Part shown: positions 51,495 through 60,900 of the stretch, piece by piece
Position numbering within the stretch: position 1 is the stretch's first letter
Layout of the letters: each line of letters starts with the position of its first letter
Source of the DNA: an uncultured Oscillospiraceae bacterium
GTDB lineage: Bacteria > Bacillota > Clostridia > Oscillospirales > Ruminococcaceae
NCBI GenBank assembly: GCA_949743955.1
Contig: CATJVQ010000060.1
Span: 1-64,000, forward strand
Reading direction: 5' to 3'
DNA: 64,000 nucleotides
The notes under the pieces: model-generated
Told to the model about the DNA's origin: nothing
What the model saw: only the letters and a program-made list of their open reading frames with translations
The model's database searches: none
Position numbers and translations under genes: made by a program

Positions 51495-51986
51495 TTAGAA
51501 GGGGAGGTTGAAGACGAGCAGCATCGAAATCAGGAAAGCGAGGATGGCGTAGGTCTCAACCAGAGCGGCGGAAACGATGGCCTTCGCAACCTGATCGGGG
51601 CGCTTGGCAACGATGGAAACGCCGGCGGCCGCAACCTTGCCCTGATGGATACCGGAAACGAGGCCCACGATGCCGACAGGCAGGCAGGCGGAGAAGATGG
51701 CAAGGCCGAGCGGGAGGGAGATGTTGGCGGAACCGCCGAGGATGCCGGACTGGAGCATAACGATGAAGCCAATGAGGAAGCCATAGATGCCCTGCGTGCC
51801 GGGAAGAGCCTGCAGAACGAGGAGCTGGCCGAACTTATCGGGATCTTCGGTGATGACTCCCGCAGACGCCTGACCCACAAGACCGACGCCCTTGGCCGAA
51901 CCCATACCGGAGAAAATGACCGCGCAGGCAATGCCCGCCAGAGCCCAGAAGAGACCGAACGTTTCAGTGGAGAAAAGTGCTAACAT
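51495..51986 (-). CDS. ntpK: V-type ATPase proteolipid K subunit, sodium-binding type
   Basis: Rotor-ring proteolipid with four membrane helices in two hairpins (163 residues). The ion ligands match those of the E. hirae Na+-ATPase: L61, T64, Q65 and Y68 in LPGTQGIYGF, Q115 in SGIHQGKVAAAG and the carboxylate E144 in LVETYAIL. Only the second hairpin has the Glu, giving one ion per K as in E. hirae. This points to Na+ rather than H+ transport; the inference rests on residue identity. It follows ntpI by two bases. Confidence 0.93.
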   Translation of the reverse strand: MLALFSTETFGLFWALAGIACAVIFSGMGSAKGVGLVGQASAGVITEDPDKFGQLLVLQALPGTQGIYGFLIGFIVMLQSGILGGSANISLPLGLAIFSACLPVGIVGLVSGIHQGKVAAAGVSIVAKRPDQVAKAIVSAALVETYAILAFLISMLLVFNLPF

Positions 51987-51988
51987 GA

Positions 51989-53956
51989 TTAATTGCCTCC
52001 TTGACGTTTAATAATATGATATTTTGCTTCGGCGGTGAAGGGCGTAAAAGGTCTGCCGCCGCCCTCATAGAACTTGCCGAAGAACTCGACGTACTGAAGC
52101 CGGGAAGTATGGACATAGGCGCCCAGTGCATTGATGGCGAGGTTAAGGGCGTGCCCAAAGAGGAAGATAGCAATAAAGAGGATGATGCCCAGCGGCGGCG
52201 CGGTCATGGTGGCGAGAATGTTGACCACCATGGAGATAACGCCGGTAGCGAGGCCTAGAGCAAGAATTCTCGAATAGGAGAGAATGTCGGAAAAATAGCT
52301 GGTGATGTTGTAGAGGCTCCCCAGACCACCGGTGATTTTTCCGAAGAGGCTGGGCTTCTCGCGCCCGCCGGTCAAGAGCAGGCCGACAGCGCCGAGGATC
52401 GCCATCCACATGAACACCTTATCCACGACACCGGCTCCGCCGCCCATCGTGACAACCAGCAATCCGGCCAGACCGATGAGCACCATGTACCAGAATCCCA
52501 CATCACACACCGCGTCCCACGCCCGCCCGCGCCGGATGAGCAGATAAGCGTTGACCGCCATACCGGTGAGCAGGTGGATAAAGCCGAAAGCCACGGAGAG
52601 AATGAGGATGGTCATCGGATCCTTGAGCGGATCGATGAGCATCGGGACGAGGACAGTTTTGTGGAACCACGATTCAGCTATCTGGGTCACGAGGTTGCCG
52701 AACCAGCTTCCATAGACAGCGCCCCAGAAGACTGTGGAAATGCCGCACAGCCCGATGACGCGCAGAAGCTGATACATCATGCCCTCTTTTTTCTGCATCA
52801 TGCGCGCGGCACCGAAGCCGAGGACGATTAGCAGCAGGCCGTATCCGGCGTCGGAGAGCATCATGCCGAAGAACAGGAAGAAGAACGGCGCCAAAAGCGG
52901 GTTCGGATCGACCGAATTGGGGGCTGGCAGCCCGTACATCTCGGTGATAACCGCGAACGGCTCGACAAGCTTGCTGTTCTTAAACTTGACAGGCGGCTCC
53001 TCGTTCTTCTCCGGTGCGTGATACGCATAGAAACAGCAGAAGTCTCGAAGAACCGCATCTACCTTCTCCTTCTCCGGCACAGGAACCCACGCCGCGACGG
53101 TGAAGGTCTTCTCTGTGAGCAGCAGGCTCTGCCTGGAGCGCTGCTCGGCGATAACGGCGCCAAGCTGATCATAGGCCCGTTTCATAGGCGCATCGTCCTT
53201 CGCCATATTGATGAGGGACTGACTGAGGGCGGCGGCGTTTTCCGCATTTTGCTTTTCGCGCGCGTCGATGGCCGCAAGATTGGCTGCAACTGTCCCCGAA
53301 AGGGCGGGCAGAGCCGCCGGCAGGGCGCCCATCTCCTTGAAGAGATTCATCACTTCGCCGCGGGCGCTGCGCAGGGTGGAGGCAGCCACATAGTGCAGCG
53401 CGGCATCAGAGGAAACCACCTCGAGGGCGCAGCCAAGCGCAGCGCTCTCGTCCTGCAGGCGGTTTAGATCCGTTTCCAGCGGGAACGTGAAGAATTCCAC
53501 AACGCTTGTGCGGCTCTCCGCCTTATCGAGCGGGATATCCAGCGCCTGCCATGGCAGAAGAGTCTGACGGGTGAAAAGATCAGCGCTCTGAGCGGACTTC
53601 ACCTCGGCAATGTTCGCCACAATTCCCCGCACGGCGGAAGCCATTTTGAGCCCTTCGTCAAGAGAGTCGAGACTCAAGAGCTCCTCCAGCGGAAGCTCCT
53701 CTTTTTTAGCGAAGAGTCCGGGCTTACATTCGTGCTCTGCCAGAACGGAAAGCGCTGAAGAGATTTCGGAGCGCTTGGTCTCATACTCATATGTACTGGG
53801 TACGTCACGCTCAGAGAGAGATGCAATCTCTTCAAACTCCTGCATCTGTTCGGGGGTGAGCAGATGGATGCATTTCAACTGCATCAGCCGCCGCAGAATC
53901 GTCTTCCTGTCATCGGAAAGGGCGTGGAGAACGAGCTTTTCCATTTGCACGATCAT
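51989..53956 (-). CDS. ntpI: V-type ATPase subunit I (V0 subunit a homologue)
   Basis: Stator membrane subunit forming the ion half-channels against the K ring. The soluble N-terminal half (1-340) holds coiled-coil hairpins, and the C-terminal half has about seven membrane helices, including FGMMLSDAGYGLLLIVLGFG and LSYSRILALGLATGVISMVVN, where the essential Arg lies (YSRILALGLA). C-terminus ends with HTSRLQYVEFFGKFYEGGGRPF. 655 residues, normal. It overlaps the first gene of the operon by 4 bases. Confidence 0.95.
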   Translation of the reverse strand: MIVQMEKLVLHALSDDRKTILRRLMQLKCIHLLTPEQMQEFEEIASLSERDVPSTYEYETKRSEISSALSVLAEHECKPGLFAKKEELPLEELLSLDSLDEGLKMASAVRGIVANIAEVKSAQSADLFTRQTLLPWQALDIPLDKAESRTSVVEFFTFPLETDLNRLQDESAALGCALEVVSSDAALHYVAASTLRSARGEVMNLFKEMGALPAALPALSGTVAANLAAIDAREKQNAENAAALSQSLINMAKDDAPMKRAYDQLGAVIAEQRSRQSLLLTEKTFTVAAWVPVPEKEKVDAVLRDFCCFYAYHAPEKNEEPPVKFKNSKLVEPFAVITEMYGLPAPNSVDPNPLLAPFFFLFFGMMLSDAGYGLLLIVLGFGAARMMQKKEGMMYQLLRVIGLCGISTVFWGAVYGSWFGNLVTQIAESWFHKTVLVPMLIDPLKDPMTILILSVAFGFIHLLTGMAVNAYLLIRRGRAWDAVCDVGFWYMVLIGLAGLLVVTMGGGAGVVDKVFMWMAILGAVGLLLTGGREKPSLFGKITGGLGSLYNITSYFSDILSYSRILALGLATGVISMVVNILATMTAPPLGIILFIAIFLFGHALNLAINALGAYVHTSRLQYVEFFGKFYEGGGRPFTPFTAEAKYHIIKRQGGN

Positions 53957-54288
53957 ACGCTGTTCACAATCCTTTCCATGACAAATCGTGCCGCAGAGTC
54001 CACGCTCTTCTCGTTGCGCTCGCGCAGGGCGTCCGCCTTTTCGGTGGCCTTGGCCTGTGCGTTCCGCGCGATGAGACGGGCGTCGGCCTCGGCCTCCTCG
54101 AGCAGGGAGCGAGCCGTTTCAGTTCCGCGTTTGCGCGCATTTTCGACCAGCAGGCGGCCCTGGCGGGAAGCTTCGGCCTGCGCGGCCTTGCTCTCGGCGA
54201 GCGCACCGCTGCGAATGGACTGTGCCTGTTCCTCTGCGGCCACGATCTGATTCATGATCTCTTGCAAGAGTTTCACCACCTTTTCCAT
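53953..54288 (-). CDS. ntpF: V-type ATPase peripheral-stalk subunit F/G/H (NtpF)
   Basis: First gene of the operon: a 111-residue, Ala/Glu/Arg-rich helix that forms the straight coiled-coil stalk with subunit E (VVKLLQEIMNQIVAAEEQAQ ... SKAAQAEASRQGRLLVENAR). The heptad pattern runs through most of the chain. The start ATG follows AACACG without a strong Shine-Dalgarno (TAAACACG), though a promoter is just upstream. Confidence 0.85.
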   Translation of the reverse strand: MEKVVKLLQEIMNQIVAAEEQAQSIRSGALAESKAAQAEASRQGRLLVENARKRGTETARSLLEEAEADARLIARNAQAKATEKADALRERNEKSVDSAARFVMERIVNSV

Positions 54289-54301
54289 CGTGTTTAATTA
54301 T

Positions 54302-54330
54302 ATAATAGGTGAAATTTCTCAAATAGTCAA
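54302..54330 (-). promoter_or_regulatory. Promoter of the ntp operon
   Basis: Leftward TTGACT (54325-54330), 17-base spacer, TATTAT (54302-54307), 13 bases before the ntpF ATG, in an AT-rich gap shared with dpaA. Confidence 0.65.
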
Positions 54331-54392
54331 CAGCCAATTTACCATTATACGGTCTAATGATACTCATTTTCTGCTGCTATCCGCGGGGATTC

Positions 54393-54420
54393 ACGAATCA
54401 GGAAAAAGTTTCATAAGATA
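54393..54420 (+). promoter_or_regulatory. Possible sigma-K promoter of dpaAB
   Basis: AC (54393-54394), 17 bases, CATAAGATA (54412-54420), matching the sigma-K -10 consensus CATA-N3-TA with the short AC -35 element. B. subtilis spoVF (dpaAB) is sigma-K dependent, and no sigma-A boxes are apparent here. Confidence 0.6.
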
Positions 54421-54468
54421 CAGCGAGGGAAGCGGTCCCCGGAGAAACATGGCATGGAGGGAAAACGG

Positions 54469-55374
54469 ATGGCTGAGAGAACGGTACGAAAGAAGACGTT
54501 CGCCGTGATAGGGGGCGATCTGCGCCAGTGCTGTCTGGCGAACCTGCTCGCGGCGGATGAATCGATCGCGCGCGTGTTTGCGCTTTGTATGGGCGAATAT
54601 ACCGAATTCGACTCCGGCGTTATCAGAAGCGATGAACTCGAGGGTGTGCTGCCCCAGTGCGACGCGGTTATTTTCCCCCTCCCGGTTTCCGGCGGCGGGG
54701 AACTGCTCAACGCGCCGTTTTCCTCCTCTCCTCCGCCGATCTCCCGCTGCCTGCGGGCTGTATCGCCCTTCGCGGCGGTCTTCGGCGGAATGGTGTCCGG
54801 CGAGATACAGCGCATGGCCGAGATGTACGGCCTGTTCATCCACGACTATTACCGGCGGGAGGAGCTCATTGTGCGCAACTGTATCCCCACAGCGGAGGGT
54901 GCTCTGGCTATCGCCATGCAGGAGACAGCGCGCACTGTTTTCGGCTCCCGGTGCTTGGTGGTGGGATATGGGCGTGTCGGGAAAGCGGCGGCGCGCCTGT
55001 TTGACGCATGCGGCGCACGGATAAGTATTGCGGCGCGCGGGCAGGAAGCTCTCGCGTGGGCCGGAATTGCCGGGTACGAGAGTATCCCCATCGGGGAAAT
55101 GGGGGACGCCCTCCCGATGGCGGATATCATTCTCAATACCGTCCCAGCGCGTCTGTTTGACGAAGCGCTTCTCGACCGCATGCGGCCGGACGGCCTGCTT
55201 ATCGATCTCTCCTCCAAGCCGGGCGGGGTGGACCTTGAGGCGGCCAAACGCCTGGGGCGCCGCGTTGTCTGGGCGCTCTCGCTGCCCGGGAAGGTGGCGC
55301 CGGTAACAGCGGCGGAGATCGTGCGGGACACTGTATACCATATTCTTACGGAACAGGAGGACAGCTTCCTTTAA
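54469..55374 (+). CDS. dpaA: Dipicolinate synthase subunit A
   Basis: With DpaB, converts dihydroxytetrahydrodipicolinate to dipicolinic acid in the mother cell during sporulation. The Rossmann-type protein of 301 residues has two dinucleotide-like motifs, FAVIGGDLRQCCLANLL (N-terminal) and CLVVGYGRVGKAAARLF, plus LIDLSSKPGGVDLEAAKRLG and the characteristic SLPGKVAPVTAAEIVRDTV ending. ATG at 54469 is preferred: GGAGGG is nine bases before; an ATG at 54454 overlaps the ribosome site. dpaB follows after 29 bases. Confidence 0.93.
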   Translation: MAERTVRKKTFAVIGGDLRQCCLANLLAADESIARVFALCMGEYTEFDSGVIRSDELEGVLPQCDAVIFPLPVSGGGELLNAPFSSSPPPISRCLRAVSPFAAVFGGMVSGEIQRMAEMYGLFIHDYYRREELIVRNCIPTAEGALAIAMQETARTVFGSRCLVVGYGRVGKAAARLFDACGARISIAARGQEALAWAGIAGYESIPIGEMGDALPMADIILNTVPARLFDEALLDRMRPDGLLIDLSSKPGGVDLEAAKRLGRRVVWALSLPGKVAPVTAAEIVRDTVYHILTEQEDSFL

Positions 55375-55403
55375 AAGGAAACAGGAAAGGAAGGGTCATA
55401 ACC

Positions 55404-55976
55404 ATGCAGAAAAAACGGTTGGGGCTGGCGATGTGCGGCTCCTTTTGCACCTTCTCCAGAGTTCTGCCGCTCTTTGGGCAGCTTGTCGGGGAGGGATATG
55501 ACGTTGTACCGATTATGTCGGAGTTCGCCTACGCGACGGATACCCGCTTCGGCCGGGCGGCGGACTTTGTCCGGCAGATCGAGGAGACCTGCGGGCGGGA
55601 AGTGATACATACCATCGCACAGGCGGAACCCATCGGCCCGAAGGGGCTTCTGGATGTGCTCGCGGTTGCGCCGTGCACGGGGAACACGCTCGGCAAGCTC
55701 GCCTGCGGCATCACGGACAGCGCGGTGACGATGGCGGTCAAAGCGCATCTGCGCAACGGGCGGCCGGTGGTGATAGCCGCATCGACTAATGATGCGCTCG
55801 GCGCGGCGGCGAAAAACATCGGGCTGCTGCTCAATCAGAAGAACATCTATTTTGTGCCCATGCAGCAGGACGATCCCTGCAAAAAGCCGCAGTCGGTCGT
55901 GGCGGATTTTGAGCGCCTCTCCGAAACGGTGGACTGCGCGCTGCGGGGTGTACAGGTAGAACCGGTGCTGATCTGA
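55404..55976 (+). CDS. dpaB: Dipicolinate synthase subunit B (flavoprotein)
   Basis: Flavoprotein subunit of dipicolinate synthase, 190 residues. It begins LGLAMCGSFCTFSRVLPLFG (flavodoxin-like nucleotide-binding turn), with LLDVLAVAPCTGNTLGKLACGITDSAVTMAVKA and the C-terminal NIYFVPMQQDDPCKKPQSVV, the typical spoVFB signature. AAGGAAGGG stands 8 bases before the ATG. Dipicolinate gives the spore core its heat resistance, so the pair marks a true endospore former. Confidence 0.94.
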   Translation: MQKKRLGLAMCGSFCTFSRVLPLFGQLVGEGYDVVPIMSEFAYATDTRFGRAADFVRQIEETCGREVIHTIAQAEPIGPKGLLDVLAVAPCTGNTLGKLACGITDSAVTMAVKAHLRNGRPVVIAASTNDALGAAAKNIGLLLNQKNIYFVPMQQDDPCKKPQSVVADFERLSETVDCALRGVQVEPVLI

Positions 55977-56035
55977 GGCGGTTCCGGCGGGCGGCGGTTT
56001 GCACAGGAATTTGCGTGCGAATCGCCGCTTTCCTC

Positions 56036-56064
56036 TTGCGCACGGAAGGGGAATGTTGTAAAAT
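56036..56064 (+). promoter_or_regulatory. Promoter of fsa
   Basis: TTGCGC (56036-56041), 17-base spacer, TAAAAT (56059-56064), about 65 bases before the ATG; a small CCGG-type hairpin lies in the leader. Confidence 0.55.
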
Positions 56065-56131
56065 ATAAACAGCAACCGGATTCCGTCCGGATTAAACCGG
56101 CGGAAAAGATTCAGGAAGGGGAAACAGAAAA

Positions 56132-56779
56132 ATGAAGTTGTTTATTGACACAGCGAATGTTGATGAAATCCGCGAGGCCAACGACCTGGGCGTCGTGTGC
56201 GGCGTAACGACCAATCCGTCGCTCATCGCCAAGGAAGGGCGCAATTTCCAGGAGGTCGTTACCGAGATTACCTCCATCGTGGACGGGCCTATCTCTGCCG
56301 AGGTCATCTCTCTCGAGCATGAGAAAATGGTCGAGGAAGCCAAGGAGCTCGTGAAGATCCATAAGAACATCGTCATCAAGATCCCGATGTGCGCCGAAGG
56401 GCTCAAGGCCACCAAGATCCTGACTTCTATGGGCATCAAGACCAATGTGACGCTCATTTTCTCTGCGCCGCAGGCTCTTCTGGCCGCGCGTGCGGGCGCG
56501 ACGTACGTCAGCCCCTTCCTCGGCCGTGTGGACGACATCGGCGGGGACGGCGTGGACCTCATCGCGGACATCGCCGAGATTTTCGAAATCCATCACATCA
56601 AGACAGAGATTATCGCCGCGAGCGTGCGCCATCCGGTACATATCGTCGAGGCGGCCAAGGCCGGCGCGCACATCGCCACGGTGCCGTATAAGGTCATTAT
56701 GCAGATGATCAGTCATCCGCTGACCACCAGCGGCATTGAACGCTTCCTCAAAGACTGGGAAGGCGTTAAGAATAAGTAA
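56132..56779 (+). CDS. fsa: Fructose-6-phosphate aldolase / transaldolase-like protein
   Basis: Schiff-base aldolase of the small transaldolase (TalC/FSA) family, 215 residues, cytosolic. The start [34 protein letters not shown], and the catalytic Lys in [16 protein letters not shown] are diagnostic; [14 protein letters not shown] and [17 protein letters not shown] end the barrel. The reaction could be the transaldolase step of the pentose phosphate pathway or cleavage of fructose-6-phosphate; sequence alone does not decide. AGGAAGGGG precedes the ATG. Confidence 0.92.
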   Translation: MKLFIDTANVDEIREANDLGVVCGVTTNPSLIAKEGRNFQEVVTEITSIVDGPISAEVISLEHEKMVEEAKELVKIHKNIVIKIPMCAEGLKATKILTSMGIKTNVTLIFSAPQALLAARAGATYVSPFLGRVDDIGGDGVDLIADIAEIFEIHHIKTEIIAASVRHPVHIVEAAKAGAHIATVPYKVIMQMISHPLTTSGIERFLKDWEGVKNK

Positions 56780-56812
56780 TCAAGAATAACAGAAGCAAAT
56801 GAGGGCAGAGTA

Positions 56813-57817
56813 ATGAGAAAGAGGTTTATGCCGGCGGCGAAACGGTGCGCCGCTCTCTTGAGCGCCGCAGTCATGCTGCTGGGCACTGCATCCATTGCAT
56901 TGGCTGCGGATGATTCCGCGGAGTCTGAGGCGTCCGCTTCTTCGGCCGTGGAGCGGCCCACGGCCAAAAAGCGTGACGTTTCTTCTTCCTCCCAAGCGGA
57001 ACGTCCCACCGCCAGAAAGCGCACAGACACTTCCTCCGGGAAGAATGCGGCGACAGCGGCGGAGGACTGGGAATACGGCCGGCTCAGCGCGAGTGCCCGC
57101 AGCGTTTACCGCACGCTGGTGAACGGACTGACCTCCATGAAGACAAGCATTGCGGTCAGTTCCAGTGTTTCGAGCGAGGACATGAATTCCATTGTCGAGC
57201 TGATCAAAAAGAATAATCCTGAACTATTCTGGATCAGCTACGATTCGGTCAGCGTTTCTACGGTAAATGGCAGGAGTACCTGGATCTTCCCGGTCTATTC
57301 AGCATTTCGTTCCGACGGAAAGCTGGATACAGCCGCCATTAAAAAGGTGCAGGAAAGCCTGAGCGCTACGGTGAAAGCTGTCGGACGCAGGGAAAACGAT
57401 TACGAGACTGCCAAAGCGATTAACGGCTATCTGGCGTCGAACGTGAAGTATTCCTACGATTACGGTAACTATAACGTCTACGAAGTGACCGGCTCACTGG
57501 CCGGGTCGAGCAGTGCGTGCGAAGGGTTTGCCAAGGGATTCAAATACCTGTGCGATCAGCTCGGTGTGAACTGTATCGTTGTTTCGGGCAAGGGGATCCT
57601 CAATGGGCGCACCTACGATCACGCGTGGAACTATGTCCAGCTCGACGGGAAATGGTATCTCGTGGATTCGACATGGAATTCGCTTGGATCCGGGACGGAA
57701 AAGTGGTTCCTGCTCGGAGCAAACTCAACCGTCGGAGGGCTGACGCTGCTGCGTTCGCACGCGCCTTATACCCCCAGCGATTATCCCACTCTGTCTGAGG
57801 CGGATTACGCCGCCTGA
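56813..57817 (+). CDS. Secreted transglutaminase-like cysteine protein
   Basis: Exported protein, 334 residues, with a signal peptide (KRCAALLSAAVMLLGTASIALA) and a low-complexity Ser/Arg/Lys region (about 35-85) containing two similar RPTAKKR/RPTARKR boxes. The C-terminal half is a transglutaminase-like domain with the triad Cys in SSACEGFAKGFKYL, His in YDHAWNYV and Asp in YLVDSTWN. Such clostridial proteins may be peptidases or wall-modifying enzymes; no wall-binding repeat is seen. It follows fsa by 33 bases and ends at a terminator. Confidence 0.85.
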   Translation: MRKRFMPAAKRCAALLSAAVMLLGTASIALAADDSAESEASASSAVERPTAKKRDVSSSSQAERPTARKRTDTSSGKNAATAAEDWEYGRLSASARSVYRTLVNGLTSMKTSIAVSSSVSSEDMNSIVELIKKNNPELFWISYDSVSVSTVNGRSTWIFPVYSAFRSDGKLDTAAIKKVQESLSATVKAVGRRENDYETAKAINGYLASNVKYSYDYGNYNVYEVTGSLAGSSSACEGFAKGFKYLCDQLGVNCIVVSGKGILNGRTYDHAWNYVQLDGKWYLVDSTWNSLGSGTEKWFLLGANSTVGGLTLLRSHAPYTPSDYPTLSEADYAA

Positions 57818-57837
57818 CATGTCTGTCGGAACGCTTC

Positions 57838-57868
57838 GGCCGTCCTCCCAGGGGGGGCGGCCTTTTTT
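57838..57868 (+). terminator. Terminator after transglutaminase-like gene
   Basis: GGCCG/CGGCC arms with a partly paired CCTCCC/GGGGGG interior, then TTTTTT, about 20 bases past the stop codon. Confidence 0.8.
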
Positions 57869-57880
57869 CACAAAAACCGG

Positions 57881-57909
57881 TTGACGTTCTGAAAAAAATA
57901 TGATATTCT
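57881..57909 (+). promoter_or_regulatory. Promoter of macroglobulin-like gene
   Basis: TTGACG (57881-57886), 17-base spacer, TATTCT (57904-57909), leaving a leader of about 75 bases to the proposed start. Confidence 0.6.
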
Positions 57910-57989
57910 GTTATCTGTACTAATACATATAATACGGTTGACACGGATGATCTTTGACGATACAGAGAGGCACGGAAAGGGGTATGAGG

Positions 57990-60900
57990 ATGAAACGGGA
58001 AAAGGCAAGAGGGTTTCGCCAGATGATCAGCGCTGCACTCGGCGCTGCACTGTGCGCCGGCCTGCTGCTGGGACCGCTCGCGGGATGCCAGAAGAGGGAC
58101 GGTATCCCCACAGTGGACGCTTCGCAGCTCACTGTCACCCCGCCTTCACAGACGGACGGCATGATCCCCACAGACGCACAGTTCTCCGTCGGTTTCGGCG
58201 ATGGGAAGAAGATTTCCGCTAGGCAGGCGGAGAAAATCTTCCGTTTTGAGCCATCCGTGGAGTTTACCGCCGAGTCTGCGGACGGCGGCCTGCTGCTCAC
58301 GCCCAAAACGCCGTTCCCGGAAAATTCTATTGTCAACCTTCAGATTCTGGATACCCGCGGCGATGTGCAGCGTTCCTTCGCCTACCAGACATGGGCAGGC
58401 TTTGCCGTGGATCGCACTACGCCGAACGACGGGGTGACCTATGTCCCGACCGATACGGGGATAGAAGTGAAGTTCACCTATCCCACCGTGACAGAGGAGG
58501 CGTTTGCAGACGCCTTTACGCTCTCATCGCCCGAAACCGGGGACAGCGTGACCGGACATGTGGAGAAGTTTTCCGATACGCTCGTCTTTGTGCCGGACGG
58601 GGAACTGCTGTCAAGCACGCTGTATGAGGCGCGCATTGATGGCGGGCTCTCCACCCCGGATGGGACAGCGCTCGGGGAGGATGCGGTTTTTTCTTTCGTT
58701 ACAGCTTCTTATAATTCCAAGGGATCGGAGTATTTTGAAAACGCGTCCCCCATTGAAGAGACGTTTCTCACCAGCGAGGCGCCCCTCATCGCAGTAATGG
58801 CCTCGGGGGAGTACAGTAAGGCGGCGCTGTCCATCTACCGCTTCCCCTCGGGCGACGCATATGCGGACGTGCTCGCGAAGTATGCTGCGAGGCGTTCGTC
58901 GAGCCAGTTTCCGGACCGTGAGGCACCGAAGGTGGATACTGCGTCGCTCGAGCATTTGGGGACGTTCGAGGAGCAGGAGCTGATGTCGCCGTCGGCGGAG
59001 GCGTATTATTATGGTCCGCGCTATCTGCCGCTGCCCGGGGACTTTGCGCCGGGGTGGTACTATGTACAGGTGACATCGGTCAGCGACGCGACCGGACAGA
59101 CGCGTACGCTACACAAGCTGATTCAGGTGAGCGATCTCTCCGTCTACTACGCGCAGACGAACGGCTCCGCCCTCCTCTGGCTCAACAGCGCCGGGACGGG
59201 TTCCCCCGTCGCGGACGCGGAGGTGACACTGACCGGCGGCGTGGAGACTGGGGCCCGCACCGATATGCGCGGTACAGTCCTGTTCGAAACACCGGCGGAG
59301 GAGAAGACGGGGGCCGTGCTGGATATCCGCGCCGGGGAGGAGCGCTTCCTCGAGCTCTACGACGCTCTCGCCAAAACGGAGCCGACGCTGGAGGAAAAGT
59401 ATATCACCTACCTCTACACGGATCGCCCCCTCTATATGTCGAGCGATACGGTGCGTGTCTGGGGGCTTGTCCGCCCGCGCATGCAGGGAGTGGAAATGCC
59501 GGAGAACCTGCGGGTGGCCCTGCGCATGGGGGAGGACGAATTCTACCCCACTCCGGTCGAACTGCTGCCGGACGGCACGTTTACCGCGCAGCTCTCGTTT
59601 GAGAAGCTCGGCTCGCTGACGGGGGGGGATTCCTATACCCTCAGCCTGCTGTGCGGGGAAAAGGATGAGCTGGATGCAAAATGGATAAACGTGGAGGACT
59701 TCGTCAAGCCCGCTTACGTCCCCTCGTTCACGTTTGATAAGGTGTTCTATCAGCCGGGTGACACAGCCGAAGGCACGTTCACGGCCACTTTCTTCGACGA
59801 GACGCCCGCCGCGGGCCTCTCGGTGAATCTTTCCATTTACAGCTTGGAGATGGATACGCAGATCGTGACCGACGCCGGGGGCAGCGGGACAACTTCGTTT
59901 ACCATTGAGGATTCGCCGGAACCGAGGACCTGGTGGGCAGATGAAAAATGGTACGGTGCGTCCAACGCCGGGGGAGAGAACGAGAACTTCTATATCAACG
60001 ATGTGTTCCCCGTCTTCTACCGGGATCTGATGCTCCTGGGGGAGACGGATGAGGAGACGAACGCGCTGACTATCCACACCAATGAGATCGCATTTTCTAA
60101 TATTACTTCGAGAGAGGATATCCACGATAGGAAGAAGCTGACCGGCGCGGCGGTGGATACGGATGTCACAGTGGAAGTATACCGCCGGTATTATACAAGC
60201 AGAGAAACCGGATCGTATTATGATTTCATCCAGAAACGCCGCATACCGAGTTACAGCTACGACCAGCACAACGATCTGGTCGAGACCCGGACAGTCCACA
60301 CCCAGAACGGCATGGTGATGCTCACCGATCTGCCGCGTTCGGACGCGGATTCCGCCTACTACTGTGAGCTCCGTGCCGCGGACAGCAAGGGCCGCCCGGT
60401 ACAGGTGCGGGCATGGCTGGGGTTCGATGAGTACTTCTATGGCCGCGGGATCGATCACTACACCTTCCTGCGCAACGGTGTCACTGAGGATAGCGACTAC
60501 CGCGATCAGTGGAGCTTCGGGGAAGAGACAGTGTACTATGATGTGCGCAACAACGGCCGCCTTGTCGAGGGTGGGAGCGTTCTCTATGCCATCGCCCAGC
60601 GTGGGTTCACGAAGGTGGATACCAGCACGTCGATGCGGGTGAGCGTGCCGTTTGACGAATCGCTCGTCCCGAATTACAGCATCGGCGGGGCGTACTTCGA
60701 TGGGAAGCACGTCTTCGAGATCCCCTTCTCTGGCATGGGGTTTGATCCGTCCGGGAGGGAGCTGGCGATTGAGATTTCGCTGGATAAGGAGAAATACGCC
60801 CCCGGCGATACGGCAGAACTGGACATCGCTGTCGCCTATCCGGACGGACGGCCCGCGGCGGATGCGGCGGTGTCTGTGGGTGTGGTGGATGAGGCTGTCT

